Below are positions 1-6,259 of a stretch of 21,063 nt of DNA, piece by piece. Under the pieces are notes generated by a model that was not told the origin of the DNA, searched no databases, and worked only from the letters and a program-made list of their open reading frames with translations. Positions within the stretch are counted from its first letter, which is position 1; each line of letters opens with the position of its first letter. The translations under genes and the position numbers were made by a program. Source of the stretch: an uncultured Eubacteriales bacterium (GTDB lineage Bacteria > Bacillota > Clostridia > Christensenellales > CAG-917); the NCBI GenBank assembly GCA_900547975.1, contig URIX01000034.1:1-21063 (forward strand), given 5' to 3'.

Positions 1-23
1 GCCGTGGGTTCCCTCAAATTTAT

Positions 24-76
24 GCAGAGGGGGAACGGCGGTGGGGGAAACACGTGAGGAAGGGGGAAGTTTTATT
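24..76. repeat. Truncated copy of dispersed repeat (second copy at about 11380-11505)
   Basis: Two blocks are shared with the region near 11380-11505: GGGAACGGCGGT (here about 32-43) and a block reading AACACGTGAGGAAGGGGGAA (here about 50-69; the other copy has CCTGAGG for CGTGAGG). In the other copy about 80 bases with two hairpins separate the blocks; here they are only a few bases apart. No coding sequence covers them. They look like fragments of an intergenic mobile or dispersed element, seen at the window edge so the left limit is unknown. Confidence 0.6.
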
Positions 77-129
77 TTAGTGTACACGCACTACACTTTT
101 GCAGAAAACTAAAGATGGATTTATTTACA

Positions 130-158
130 TTGCAATTAAGTCCATAATATGTTATAAT
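130..158 (+). promoter_or_regulatory. Promoter TTGCAA-N17-TATAAT for the dehydrogenase gene
   Basis: The -35 box TTGCAA is at 130-135 and the -10 box TATAAT at 153-158, with a 17-nt spacer. The expected transcription start is about 165, only about four bases before the ATG at 169. No Shine-Dalgarno sequence is visible, so the transcript may be leaderless. Confidence 0.7.
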
Positions 159-168
159 AATATAAGTT

Positions 169-1146
169 ATGAAACAATGGCATATAAACAAAGATGAAGG
201 CGTCGCTCTTGTCGAGAACGTAAACGCCAGAGAAGAAGGACAAGTCAAACTCAAATTGTCCAAAGTCGCCGTATCCTCGCAGGATATGTCAAATTTCGCG
301 TCTCTTCCCAAAAACGTTGCGGTTACCCCCGGTCACTCGGCGGTCGCTTACGTTTCGGAATCCGACGAGGACAGCGGACTCAAACTCGGTGCGCGCGTGG
401 TTATCAGCCCCTACGTCAAAGTGCAACAACACGGCGTGGAAGTGGTCAAAACTATGGGCGTGGACGTTGACGGCTTGCTTCGCGATTTCGTTTGCGTTCC
501 TTACGAAAACGTTTTCGCGCTTCCCGACGGCGTAAGCGACGAAGAAGCACTCTTTGCCGAGTACATCGCAATGGGCGACAACGTTTTTGAGGCTCTCGAC
601 CTCGAAAAAGGCGACTATATCGTGGTTTTGGGCGCAAGTACGCTCGGACTCATTATTTCGCAAATCGCAAGTTATTATCAGTTCGTGCCCATTCTTATCG
701 ACCTCGATTCCGAAAAACTCGCCCTTGCTCAAAAATGGGGCGTATGCTACACGCTCAATCCCACCTACGACAATCTCGAACGCAGAGTGGAAGAAATCAC
801 GGGCGGAAGAATGAGCGAAGCGGCGATTTTCGCAGGAGAAAGCGTGGACATCAATTCGGCAATTCGTCTCGTCAAAAACGAGGGCGACGTCGTTATCGCA
901 GGTTACGCAACGCGCGCAAAACACGCAATCGACGCATATCCCATTCTCAAAAAGCAACTCAAAATCAAGGGTATATGCAACGGCGACGGCTGTATGTCTT
1001 CGGCAATCAACCTGCTTGCGAACAAGGTCGTAAAAACTGACGGCATTATCAGCGCGGCGGCAAACTTCGAGGAAGTGCCGCAAGTCGTCGAAAACTGCGT
1101 CAAGTACCCGTATCAATACAGCAAAATCGTCATAAATCTCGACTGA
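169..1146 (+). CDS. Medium-chain dehydrogenase/reductase lacking zinc ligands
   Basis: A 325-residue protein with the two-part plan of medium-chain (GroES-like) alcohol dehydrogenases. The GroES-like half has a 'TPGHS' motif near residue 54 where catalytic-zinc enzymes have GHE. A 'GARVVISPYV' strand follows, but the usual four-cysteine structural-zinc loop is absent. The Rossmann half has a 'VVLGASTLG' nucleotide loop near residue 152, followed by 'PILIDLD', whose acidic end of beta-2 suggests NAD(H) rather than NADP(H). The missing zinc ligands argue for a reductase-type or repurposed member; the substrate cannot be told. The gene precedes an O-antigen-ligase-like gene by 173 nt, so a role in surface glycan precursor metabolism is possible but only inferred. 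The ATG lies about 10 bases after a -10 box with no Shine-Dalgarno. Confidence 0.8.
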   Translation: MKQWHINKDEGVALVENVNAREEGQVKLKLSKVAVSSQDMSNFASLPKNVAVTPGHSAVAYVSESDEDSGLKLGARVVISPYVKVQQHGVEVVKTMGVDVDGLLRDFVCVPYENVFALPDGVSDEEALFAEYIAMGDNVFEALDLEKGDYIVVLGASTLGLIISQIASYYQFVPILIDLDSEKLALAQKWGVCYTLNPTYDNLERRVEEITGGRMSEAAIFAGESVDINSAIRLVKNEGDVVIAGYATRAKHAIDAYPILKKQLKIKGICNGDGCMSSAINLLANKVVKTDGIISAAANFEEVPQVVENCVKYPYQYSKIVINLD

Positions 1147-1156
1147 CGAGTGGGGC

Positions 1157-1178
1157 GGCGAACGGCAAATGTCGTTCG
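1157..1178. other. Hairpin in the gap between two genes
   Basis: GCGAACG and CGTTCGC form a perfect 7-bp stem around an 8-nt loop just after the dehydrogenase stop. No T-run follows, so it is a weak terminator or an mRNA-end structure. I looked for a LexA box here, but the CGAAC and GTTCG arms are too far apart (10 nt). The rest of 1147-1319 shows no gene. Confidence 0.4.
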
Positions 1179-1319
1179 CTGTCGTTGTGTTTCGGCAATT
1201 ATATTTGCCTAATAAGTAAAATCCGCAAAACGGCGGTATTTTGCAAAAAAAATGAAAGGAAAAGCCTTTTGGCGGTGCGATATGGAGTTTGAAATCCACT
1301 CTTTGCGCACAAATATTTG

Positions 1320-2837
1320 ATGAGAGAAGATTCGAAAAAACTTAAACGCGCATTTTCCTTTGCGCAAGAGGGCATACGCAAGTTTGCGTATACCGATTTG
1401 TATATTCTGCTCGTTCTTGCAATAGTAGTGGCTGCGTGGATTTGGCAAAACGCAACGTTCGGTTTTGTCGCGCTCATTCTCGTGTCGTGCGTCGTTTTGG
1501 TGTTCTCGGACGACCTTTTGCCGCTTTCGGTCAACGCTTTCGGCGCAATGCTTATGATTTTCAAGGTCGAGGGCGAAAGCGTCGTTGACATAAGCAGATT
1601 CATTTTTCTCTGGCCGACGCTCATTCCGCTTGTAGTCGCAATTTTGGTTTTCGTGGTCAGAAACACCGTTGCAAAAGTCAGAGATAAACAGCGTTTCGTG
1701 CTCGGAAAGATGTTCTTCCCGCAAGTCGCGGTCAGTGCCGCGCTCTTGCTCGGCGGCGTAGGAACTATTGCGGCAAAGAATTATCTCACCGCGCTTCCCA
1801 ACGTCATTGCGCTCGGCATAGGCGTGCTTGCCGTGTATCTGCTCTTTGCAAACTTCATAAAAATCGACGAAAACAGGGACTATGCAAAGTATTTTGCAAA
1901 GGTCGTTATGTGGATAGGCTTTGCCGTGTGCATCGAGATGATAGTGCATATATCCCGCCTCGACATCAGTTCGCAAGACTGGTCGAAATGGTACTGGGAT
2001 TTAGGGTGGGGAAATCGCAACAATATTGCAACGTTCTTGCTCTTTTCCGCACCTATGGCAACGTATCTTTCAACGAGGACGAGAAAAGGCTGGGCATATA
2101 TCGTTATGGCACTGTTCCAATACGCTTGCCTCGTTATGACCTTGTCGAGAGGCGGCATACTGTTCGGTGCGATTGCGGCTGTATTCGGCGTGGTTTTCTC
2201 GATTTTGAAAGCCCCCAATCGCAAAACGCAAGCAACGATATGGGGCGTTGCAATCCTTGCCGCGCTTGTGATTTGCCTCGTCAAACTCGACCTCGTCAAA
2301 GGCATCATTTCGAGCCTCGCGGACAGAATCGAATCGGGCGGAAACGGCGATGTAACGTCGGGCAGATTCGACCTTTACAAAGAGGCGTGGGAACAGTTCG
2401 TGTCGCACCCGATTTTCGGTGCGGGTATGGGCTTTATCGGCACTCGCGACGGTCAGTTCCATTCGGAAAATATGAGCCAGTACTGGTTCCACTCGACGCT
2501 TTTCCAAGTGCTCGGCTGTATGGGCATAGTCGGTATAGCCGCTTACGTGTACTACTATGTCGTCCGCTTCGGAATCGTGTTCAAGGGTATGAAAAAGAAT
2601 TGTAAATTCGCCTTTTTCGTGTTCGTCGCATGGCTCGGATTCGAGGGCTATTCAATGATAGACACGGGCACTATGATTCCGTTCCCGAATATGATGTTGG
2701 TTGCGGTTATGTCCTATATAGCGCAACTTGCCAACTTGCAAAGAAGCGAAAGCGACATCGACGGCGTTCCGAACTCTCTGCTCAACGAGGTATACGTGCG
2801 AGATACCGGAATCGACGTCGTGAGAGTAAAACGTTGA
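1320..2837 (+). CDS. O-antigen ligase/Wzy-like polytopic membrane protein
   Basis: A 505-residue protein made mostly of hydrophobic segments, roughly 10-12 membrane spans. The central and C-terminal pattern fits the Wzy_C/WaaL family (O-antigen ligase, PF04932). It has 'NRNNIATFLLF', then a 'TLSRGGILFGA' helix start, then an extracytoplasmic loop with 'SGRFDLYKEAWEQF', 'HPIFGAGMGFIG' and 'HSTLFQVLGCMGIVG'. Family members join or polymerise lipid-linked glycans on the outer face of the membrane; in a Gram-positive cell the likely products are capsule or wall glycopolymers. The exact substrate is not readable. The start is ATG at 1320, with a TTG directly before it at 1317 and an in-frame stop at 1290. 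No good Shine-Dalgarno is present, so the start is the least certain part. Confidence 0.85.
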   Translation: MREDSKKLKRAFSFAQEGIRKFAYTDLYILLVLAIVVAAWIWQNATFGFVALILVSCVVLVFSDDLLPLSVNAFGAMLMIFKVEGESVVDISRFIFLWPTLIPLVVAILVFVVRNTVAKVRDKQRFVLGKMFFPQVAVSAALLLGGVGTIAAKNYLTALPNVIALGIGVLAVYLLFANFIKIDENRDYAKYFAKVVMWIGFAVCIEMIVHISRLDISSQDWSKWYWDLGWGNRNNIATFLLFSAPMATYLSTRTRKGWAYIVMALFQYACLVMTLSRGGILFGAIAAVFGVVFSILKAPNRKTQATIWGVAILAALVICLVKLDLVKGIISSLADRIESGGNGDVTSGRFDLYKEAWEQFVSHPIFGAGMGFIGTRDGQFHSENMSQYWFHSTLFQVLGCMGIVGIAAYVYYYVVRFGIVFKGMKKNCKFAFFVFVAWLGFEGYSMIDTGTMIPFPNMMLVAVMSYIAQLANLQRSESDIDGVPNSLLNEVYVRDTGIDVVRVKR

Positions 2838-2850
2838 TGTAAAATCAATG

Positions 2851-2905
2851 ATTAATAATTAATAATTAATAATTAATAATTGCGGGTGGGCGTTGCCCAC
2901 ACCCG
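2851..2905. repeat. Dispersed repeat copy 1: (ATTAATA)n tract plus hairpin
   Basis: A 31-nt tract with a 7-bp unit (ATTAATA, 4.4 units) is followed by a GC-rich hairpin: TGGGC (2887-2891), GTT loop, GCCCA (2895-2899), a CA bulge and outer CGGG/CCCG pairs. By eye 50 of 55 positions match the copy at 11286-11340, with the A/T tract identical. It starts 14 nt after the ligase-like stop codon. Confidence 0.85.
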
Positions 2906-2936
2906 AAATCGAAATTCACAACATAAAATAACAAAC

Positions 2937-2964
2937 AAAAAAGACGCAGTTGCGCGTCTTTTTT
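2937..2964. terminator. Bidirectional intrinsic terminator between convergent genes
   Basis: Six A, then GACGC (2943-2947), a 6-nt loop, GCGTC (2954-2958), then six T: an 11-bp symmetric stem with T-runs in both directions. It lies between the + strand ligase-like gene and the - strand hydrolase and can stop transcription from both. Confidence 0.85.
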
Positions 2965-3001
2965 AATGCTGTTTATATGTTTCTCAACGATTTATAATGT
3001 T

Positions 3002-3856
3002 TTAGTTAGATAATCCTTTCACGAAATCGAGGATATATTCGACGGTTTTTGTGCGCTGGGATTGTTTTTGCTCTAAATCCGTTGCGTTGAAATCGGCTAT
3101 GAAGTTCGGGAACTTGAAAGGCAAATTATCCGTTTCGTAAATTTCGCAAAAACCCGTATGACAGCCGTTTTCTACTGTTTTGTCAACGTAGTTTGACGGC
3201 ATTCTGTCTTTGACGGTTGAAATCTCACTGCTCAACAATATTTTATCGTTGTCAGCGTTGATAAGTATTGTCGGCATCGACGTTTCCGAAAGAGTGTCGG
3301 GAACAAAAATGTCGATACCGTTTTCGTCTTTCATTTGATTGCCGCCGGCATCTAAAAGCGGGCGTCTGCTTGCCGTAGGCGCAAGAAGAATGGCTCCTTT
3401 TATGCCGTCTTGATTCTCGAACGCACGACGAACGGCAAAGCCACCGCCTTGCGAGTGTCCGCCGACGAAAAACTTGACGTTCGGATATCGCGAAAATGCG
3501 ATTTCCGTCGTTTGATAACTTTGATAAGATTCAATAACAACCAAATATCCTTGCTTGGCAAGGGAATTGCCTATATATGTATAAGCACTTGCATTAACGT
3601 TTGCGCCGACGTAAAAGATTACGCCGAAGCGATAATCGACGGGTTTGTAGGTCAATCCGCTTTCGCTGTGCACGGGGTCGAGAATAGGCTCGAAAGTGAG
3701 GGCGGTTTCCGATTCGGCGGTCTTGACAAAATACGAATTGTTCGATTGATAATCGACTTTCGCAGGCGAATCACCCTTATCGTTGCACGCAAAAAGACAG
3801 CACGCCGTCAGAGCGACGATTAAGATTGCGGACAGGATTGTAAATTTGCGTTTCAT
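3002..3856 (-). CDS. Alpha/beta-hydrolase lipoprotein
   Basis: A 284-residue secreted lipoprotein. The signal peptide (residues 1-23) ends in a lipobox 'LFAC' with Cys24 as the lipidated residue. The body is an alpha/beta hydrolase of the Abhydrolase_5 type: nucleophile elbow 'GGHSQGG' with Ser135, a likely catalytic Asp in 'INADND' (Asp202 or Asp204), and a likely catalytic His233 in 'GCHTGF'. An esterase or lipase-like role outside the membrane is expected; the substrate is unknown. The start at 3856 is chosen over an upstream start at 3949 because it begins the signal peptide and has a GAGG ribosome-binding site 6-7 nt upstream, whereas the longer form would overlap the promoter. Confidence 0.85.
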   Translation of the reverse strand: MKRKFTILSAILIVALTACCLFACNDKGDSPAKVDYQSNNSYFVKTAESETALTFEPILDPVHSESGLTYKPVDYRFGVIFYVGANVNASAYTYIGNSLAKQGYLVVIESYQSYQTTEIAFSRYPNVKFFVGGHSQGGGFAVRRAFENQDGIKGAILLAPTASRRPLLDAGGNQMKDENGIDIFVPDTLSETSMPTILINADNDKILLSSEISTVKDRMPSNYVDKTVENGCHTGFCEIYETDNLPFKFPNFIADFNATDLEQKQSQRTKTVEYILDFVKGLSN

Positions 3857-3914
3857 ACCGACCTCGTTGCGCCGTTTTTGCAAAGCGTTTGCGCGCATTT
3901 TTTCAAACGCACAC

Positions 3915-3943
3915 ATTATACCATATTTATAAAATAATTTCCA
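3915..3943 (-). promoter_or_regulatory. Extended -10 promoter for the hydrolase gene
   Basis: Read on the - strand: TGGAAA (3943-3938), a 17-nt spacer, TATAAT (3920-3915) preceded by TGG, which gives an extended -10 (TG-N-TATAAT). The expected start is near 3908, giving a leader of about 52 nt that contains a GCGTTTG/CAAACGC hairpin and the GAGG ribosome-binding site. Confidence 0.7.
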
Positions 3944-3972
3944 TAGCAATTTTTTTTCTATAATGATATAAT
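3944..3972 (+). promoter_or_regulatory. Promoter for the decarboxylase gene, near-leaderless
   Basis: TAGCAA (3944-3949), a 17-nt spacer, TATAAT (3967-3972). Only six bases separate the -10 box from the ATG at 3979, so the predicted transcription start coincides with the start codon. Its -35 box directly abuts the -35 box of the opposite-strand promoter (3938-3943). Confidence 0.65.
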
Positions 3973-3978
3973 CGAATT

Positions 3979-5472
3979 ATGAAGGACAAAAAGACGGAAA
4001 AAAGAGGCATATTTTCGGGTTTTCGCAAAAAGTTTTGCGCTTCCGATACGAAAAAGCACGACGAGGCGAGCCTTGCCGAGTTGCTTTGCGAGCACGACAA
4101 AAACAGAATCGTGCCTTTTCATATGCCGGGGCATAAACGCGCGGATTTCGATTTTCTAAACGGCGCGCAAAAAATCGACATAACCGAAATTGAGGGCTTC
4201 GACAATCTCAACGACGCAAACGGAATCATATTGCAATCCGAAAAACTTGCGGCAGAGGTGTTCGGCGCAAAGCACGCAAGATTTTTGGTGAACGGAAGCA
4301 CAGGCGGCGTTCTGGCGGCGATTCGCACGGTATGCAATGCGGGCGACAAAGTTCTGATTGCTCGCAACTGTCACAAGTCCGTATACAACGCGGTGGAAGT
4401 ATTCGGTTTGATTCCAGTCTACGTTATGCCGTCTTATTTCGAGGAATACGGCTTTTACGGCTCGGTTTTTCCTTGCGACGTGAAAAAAGCATTCGAACAA
4501 AATCCCGACATAAAACTTGTGGTGATAACGTCGCCCACGTACGAGGGAATCGTCAGCGACGTAAAATCAATCGCTGATATATGCCGCAAAAACGGCGCGA
4601 TTTTGTTCGTTGACGAGGCGCACGGCGCGCATATGGGACTTTACAAAAAGTTCGGCGAAAGCGCGAGAAGTCTCGGCGCGGATATAGTGGTGAACAGTTT
4701 GCACAAGACGTTGCCGTCGCTTACGCAAACCGCGCTTTTGTGCGTTTGTTCGGATAGGGTGGACACATCCGAACTCGACCGCAATCTTGCGATATTTCAA
4801 TCGAGTTCTCCCTCGTACGTCCTTATGGCTTCCATCGACGGTTGCGTGAGAACGTTAAAAAACGACGGCGCAAAATTGCTGTCCGAGTGGAGCAAGAATA
4901 TCGACGATTGCAAAAAGTCACTTGAAAGTCTAAACAAACTCTCGATTTTTCAACCGAAAAAAGATTCGCGAGTTTTTGCATACGACAAGTCTAAATTCGT
5001 CGTGCTATGCACGGGCGGCGCAATAAGCGGCGTGGAACTCAAAAAGGTTTTGCGAAACGCATACGACATAGAACTCGAAATGGCAAGCGTAAACTACGCA
5101 ATCGCAATGAGCGGCGCAGGGGATAGCAAAGAGAATTTTTCCGCCCTCGAAAGCGCGTTGTTTGCAATCGACGATACGCTTGCTTCGCGCAACGGTTTGA
5201 CGACGACGGTTTTGCCGTCATTGCCTAAAAAGGCGTTTGAACCCTATCAAACGCGCACTTTAAGCGGCGAATATGTCGATTTCGACAAATCGGCGGGCAG
5301 AGTAAGTCTTGAAAACGTATGGGCATATCCGCCCGGCTCGCCGGTCATCGTCAAAGGTGAAACGGTGTGTCAGGAAGATATAAAAAATCTCACTTTGATG
5401 TACGAAAGCGGCGTGAACGTATCGAGCGAGAAACGAGAATTTCCGACTTACCTTTATGTCACAAAAGTATAA
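3979..5472 (+). CDS. Orn/Lys/Arg decarboxylase family PLP enzyme
   Basis: A 497-residue PLP-dependent fold-type I decarboxylase of the short Gram-positive SpeA/YaaO type. Visible motifs are 'PFHMPGHKR' near residue 46, 'LVNGSTGGVLAAI', 'VDEAHGAHMG' with Asp212 (pairs with the PLP pyridine nitrogen) and 'SLHKTLPSLTQTALL' with Lys243 as the PLP-binding lysine. The C-terminal Orn/Lys/Arg decarboxylase subdomain follows, with 'YPPGSPVIVKGE'. It should convert arginine, lysine or ornithine to a polyamine precursor in the cytoplasm; the substrate cannot be fixed from sequence. The N-terminus carries a basic extension of about 27 residues ahead of the usual start. The ATG has no Shine-Dalgarno but sits six bases after a -10 box. 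No clear terminator follows. Confidence 0.88.
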   Translation: MKDKKTEKRGIFSGFRKKFCASDTKKHDEASLAELLCEHDKNRIVPFHMPGHKRADFDFLNGAQKIDITEIEGFDNLNDANGIILQSEKLAAEVFGAKHARFLVNGSTGGVLAAIRTVCNAGDKVLIARNCHKSVYNAVEVFGLIPVYVMPSYFEEYGFYGSVFPCDVKKAFEQNPDIKLVVITSPTYEGIVSDVKSIADICRKNGAILFVDEAHGAHMGLYKKFGESARSLGADIVVNSLHKTLPSLTQTALLCVCSDRVDTSELDRNLAIFQSSSPSYVLMASIDGCVRTLKNDGAKLLSEWSKNIDDCKKSLESLNKLSIFQPKKDSRVFAYDKSKFVVLCTGGAISGVELKKVLRNAYDIELEMASVNYAIAMSGAGDSKENFSALESALFAIDDTLASRNGLTTTVLPSLPKKAFEPYQTRTLSGEYVDFDKSAGRVSLENVWAYPPGSPVIVKGETVCQEDIKNLTLMYESGVNVSSEKREFPTYLYVTKV

Positions 5473-5510
5473 AAAACTAAATTAAATTTTCCCCTTTCCC
5501 CTTGCAATAA

Positions 5511-5636
5511 TGATATCGCCGGCGGCGGTGATATCGCTTCGTGATGATATCGCGCATTTTTGCACGATGATATCCAAACTTCGTTTGGGTTATGGAATAT
5601 TCAAATATTCCGCAACTGCGTGCATAGCACGCATTC
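5511..5636. repeat. Modular palindromic repeat array (GATATC units and hairpins)
   Basis: Four GATATC palindromes at 5512, 5530, 5546 and 5569 are separated by short self-complementary spacers. They run straight into three more hairpins: CCAAAC-TTC-GTTTGG (about 5573-5587), GGAATATT-CA-AATATTCC (about 5593-5610) and GCGTGC-ATA-GCACGC (about 5617-5631). An apparent 60-codon reading frame across it is just repeat sequence. The rest of the gap, 5637-5928, shows no convincing gene. It holds GGGATTCCCACGCTACGCTC followed by TGAATGACG (about 5778-5806), which looks like another short dispersed element. Confidence 0.7.
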
Positions 5637-5928
5637 ACCAAGCAAGCACTCGCGCGGAATTGCGATTTGAGTTCTTGTCCGTCTTATTTTGAGAGCAAAG
5701 AGGGCTTGCGCGGTTAGTGATTGCGAGAACAAGTGCGGTTTTTGACAATCGCCTCAAAAGTTTTCGTTTCTATTTAAGGGATTCCCACGCTACGCTCTGA
5801 ATGACGGCGAGGGCGATTGACTTTGCCGCAACGTCGTTTGAGCAATGGGTCATCGCCTTGCGGCTCGTGTTTTGTCTTTTAATAGACAGCGTGCGTGTAT
5901 AAGCAGGCAACGAACAGGGGATTTTCCC

Positions 5929-5957
5929 TTGACAAATAAAGTGTCAGTTCCTATAAT
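5929..5957 (+). promoter_or_regulatory. Consensus sigma-A-type promoter for the SCIFF peptide
   Basis: TTGACA (5929-5934), a 17-nt spacer and TATAAT (5952-5957) form a perfect consensus promoter, the strongest in this window. A strong AGAAGGAG ribosome-binding site (5971-5978) lies nine bases before the ATG. High expression of the peptide is expected. Confidence 0.88.
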
Positions 5958-5987
5958 AGTATATATTAATAGAAGGAGTCGTAAACA

Positions 5988-6134
5988 ATGAAAAGAATCA
6001 CAACTTTGAAAACGCGCGATCTCAACGAAAGCAAAAAGAACGGCGGCTGCGGCGAATGCCAAACCTCTTGCCAATCTGCTTGCAAAACTTCCTGCGGCGT
6101 TGCAAACCAAAAGTGCGAAAAGGCTGCAAAGTAA
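5988..6134 (+). CDS. scfA: SCIFF ranthipeptide precursor (six cysteines in forty-five)
   Basis: A 48-residue peptide starting 'MKRITTLKTRDLNESKK', with a core that has exactly six cysteines (21, 24, 28, 32, 36, 43) in the pattern GCGECQ..CQSACKTSCGVANQ. This matches the highly conserved SCIFF family (TIGR03973), found almost universally in Clostridia. It is a RiPP precursor: the partner radical-SAM enzyme joins cysteine sulfur to a neighbouring residue to make thioether (ranthipeptide) crosslinks. In clostridia, ranthipeptides have been linked to population-level signalling. Consensus promoter, strong ribosome-binding site, and a terminator directly downstream all fit a highly expressed small peptide. 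The gene is short enough to be missed by length-filtered gene calling. Confidence 0.95.
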   Translation: MKRITTLKTRDLNESKKNGGCGECQTSCQSACKTSCGVANQKCEKAAK

Positions 6135-6167
6135 TTTTTGGCAAAATCACAACTAATTCGCAAAGAT

Positions 6168-6193
6168 CGCATAGGCTGTCCTATGCGTTTTTT
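6168..6193 (+). terminator. Terminator/attenuator between SCIFF peptide and maturase
   Basis: CGCATAGG (6168-6175), loop CTGT, CCTATGCG (6180-6187), then six T. The perfect 8-bp stem sits 33 nt after the peptide stop and 66 nt before the maturase start. With no strong second promoter visible in 6194-6259, partial read-through probably sets a high peptide-to-enzyme ratio. Confidence 0.85.
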
Positions 6194-6259
6194 GTGTAAA
6201 AACGTAAGCGTTGCGAGGTTTCGATGTTATAGCAAACGACAACGCGAGAGATAATACAA

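Noticed and set aside
289..1299. Long open frame on the - strand opposite the dehydrogenase
   Set aside because: Antisense shadow: the + strand frame has clear family motifs, and long antisense frames are common across this window because of its codon usage.
5510..5692. 60-codon + strand reading frame in the gap before SCIFF
   Set aside because: It runs through the palindromic repeat array, has no ribosome-binding site and its translation simply mirrors the repeat units.
5473..5987. CRISPR array
   Set aside because: The repeats are short, self-complementary and unevenly spaced, without uniform unique spacers, and no cas genes are present.
5850..6172. Two - strand frames over the SCIFF gene
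   Set aside because: The + strand has a consensus promoter, a strong ribosome-binding site and the exact SCIFF cysteine pattern; the antisense frames have none of these.
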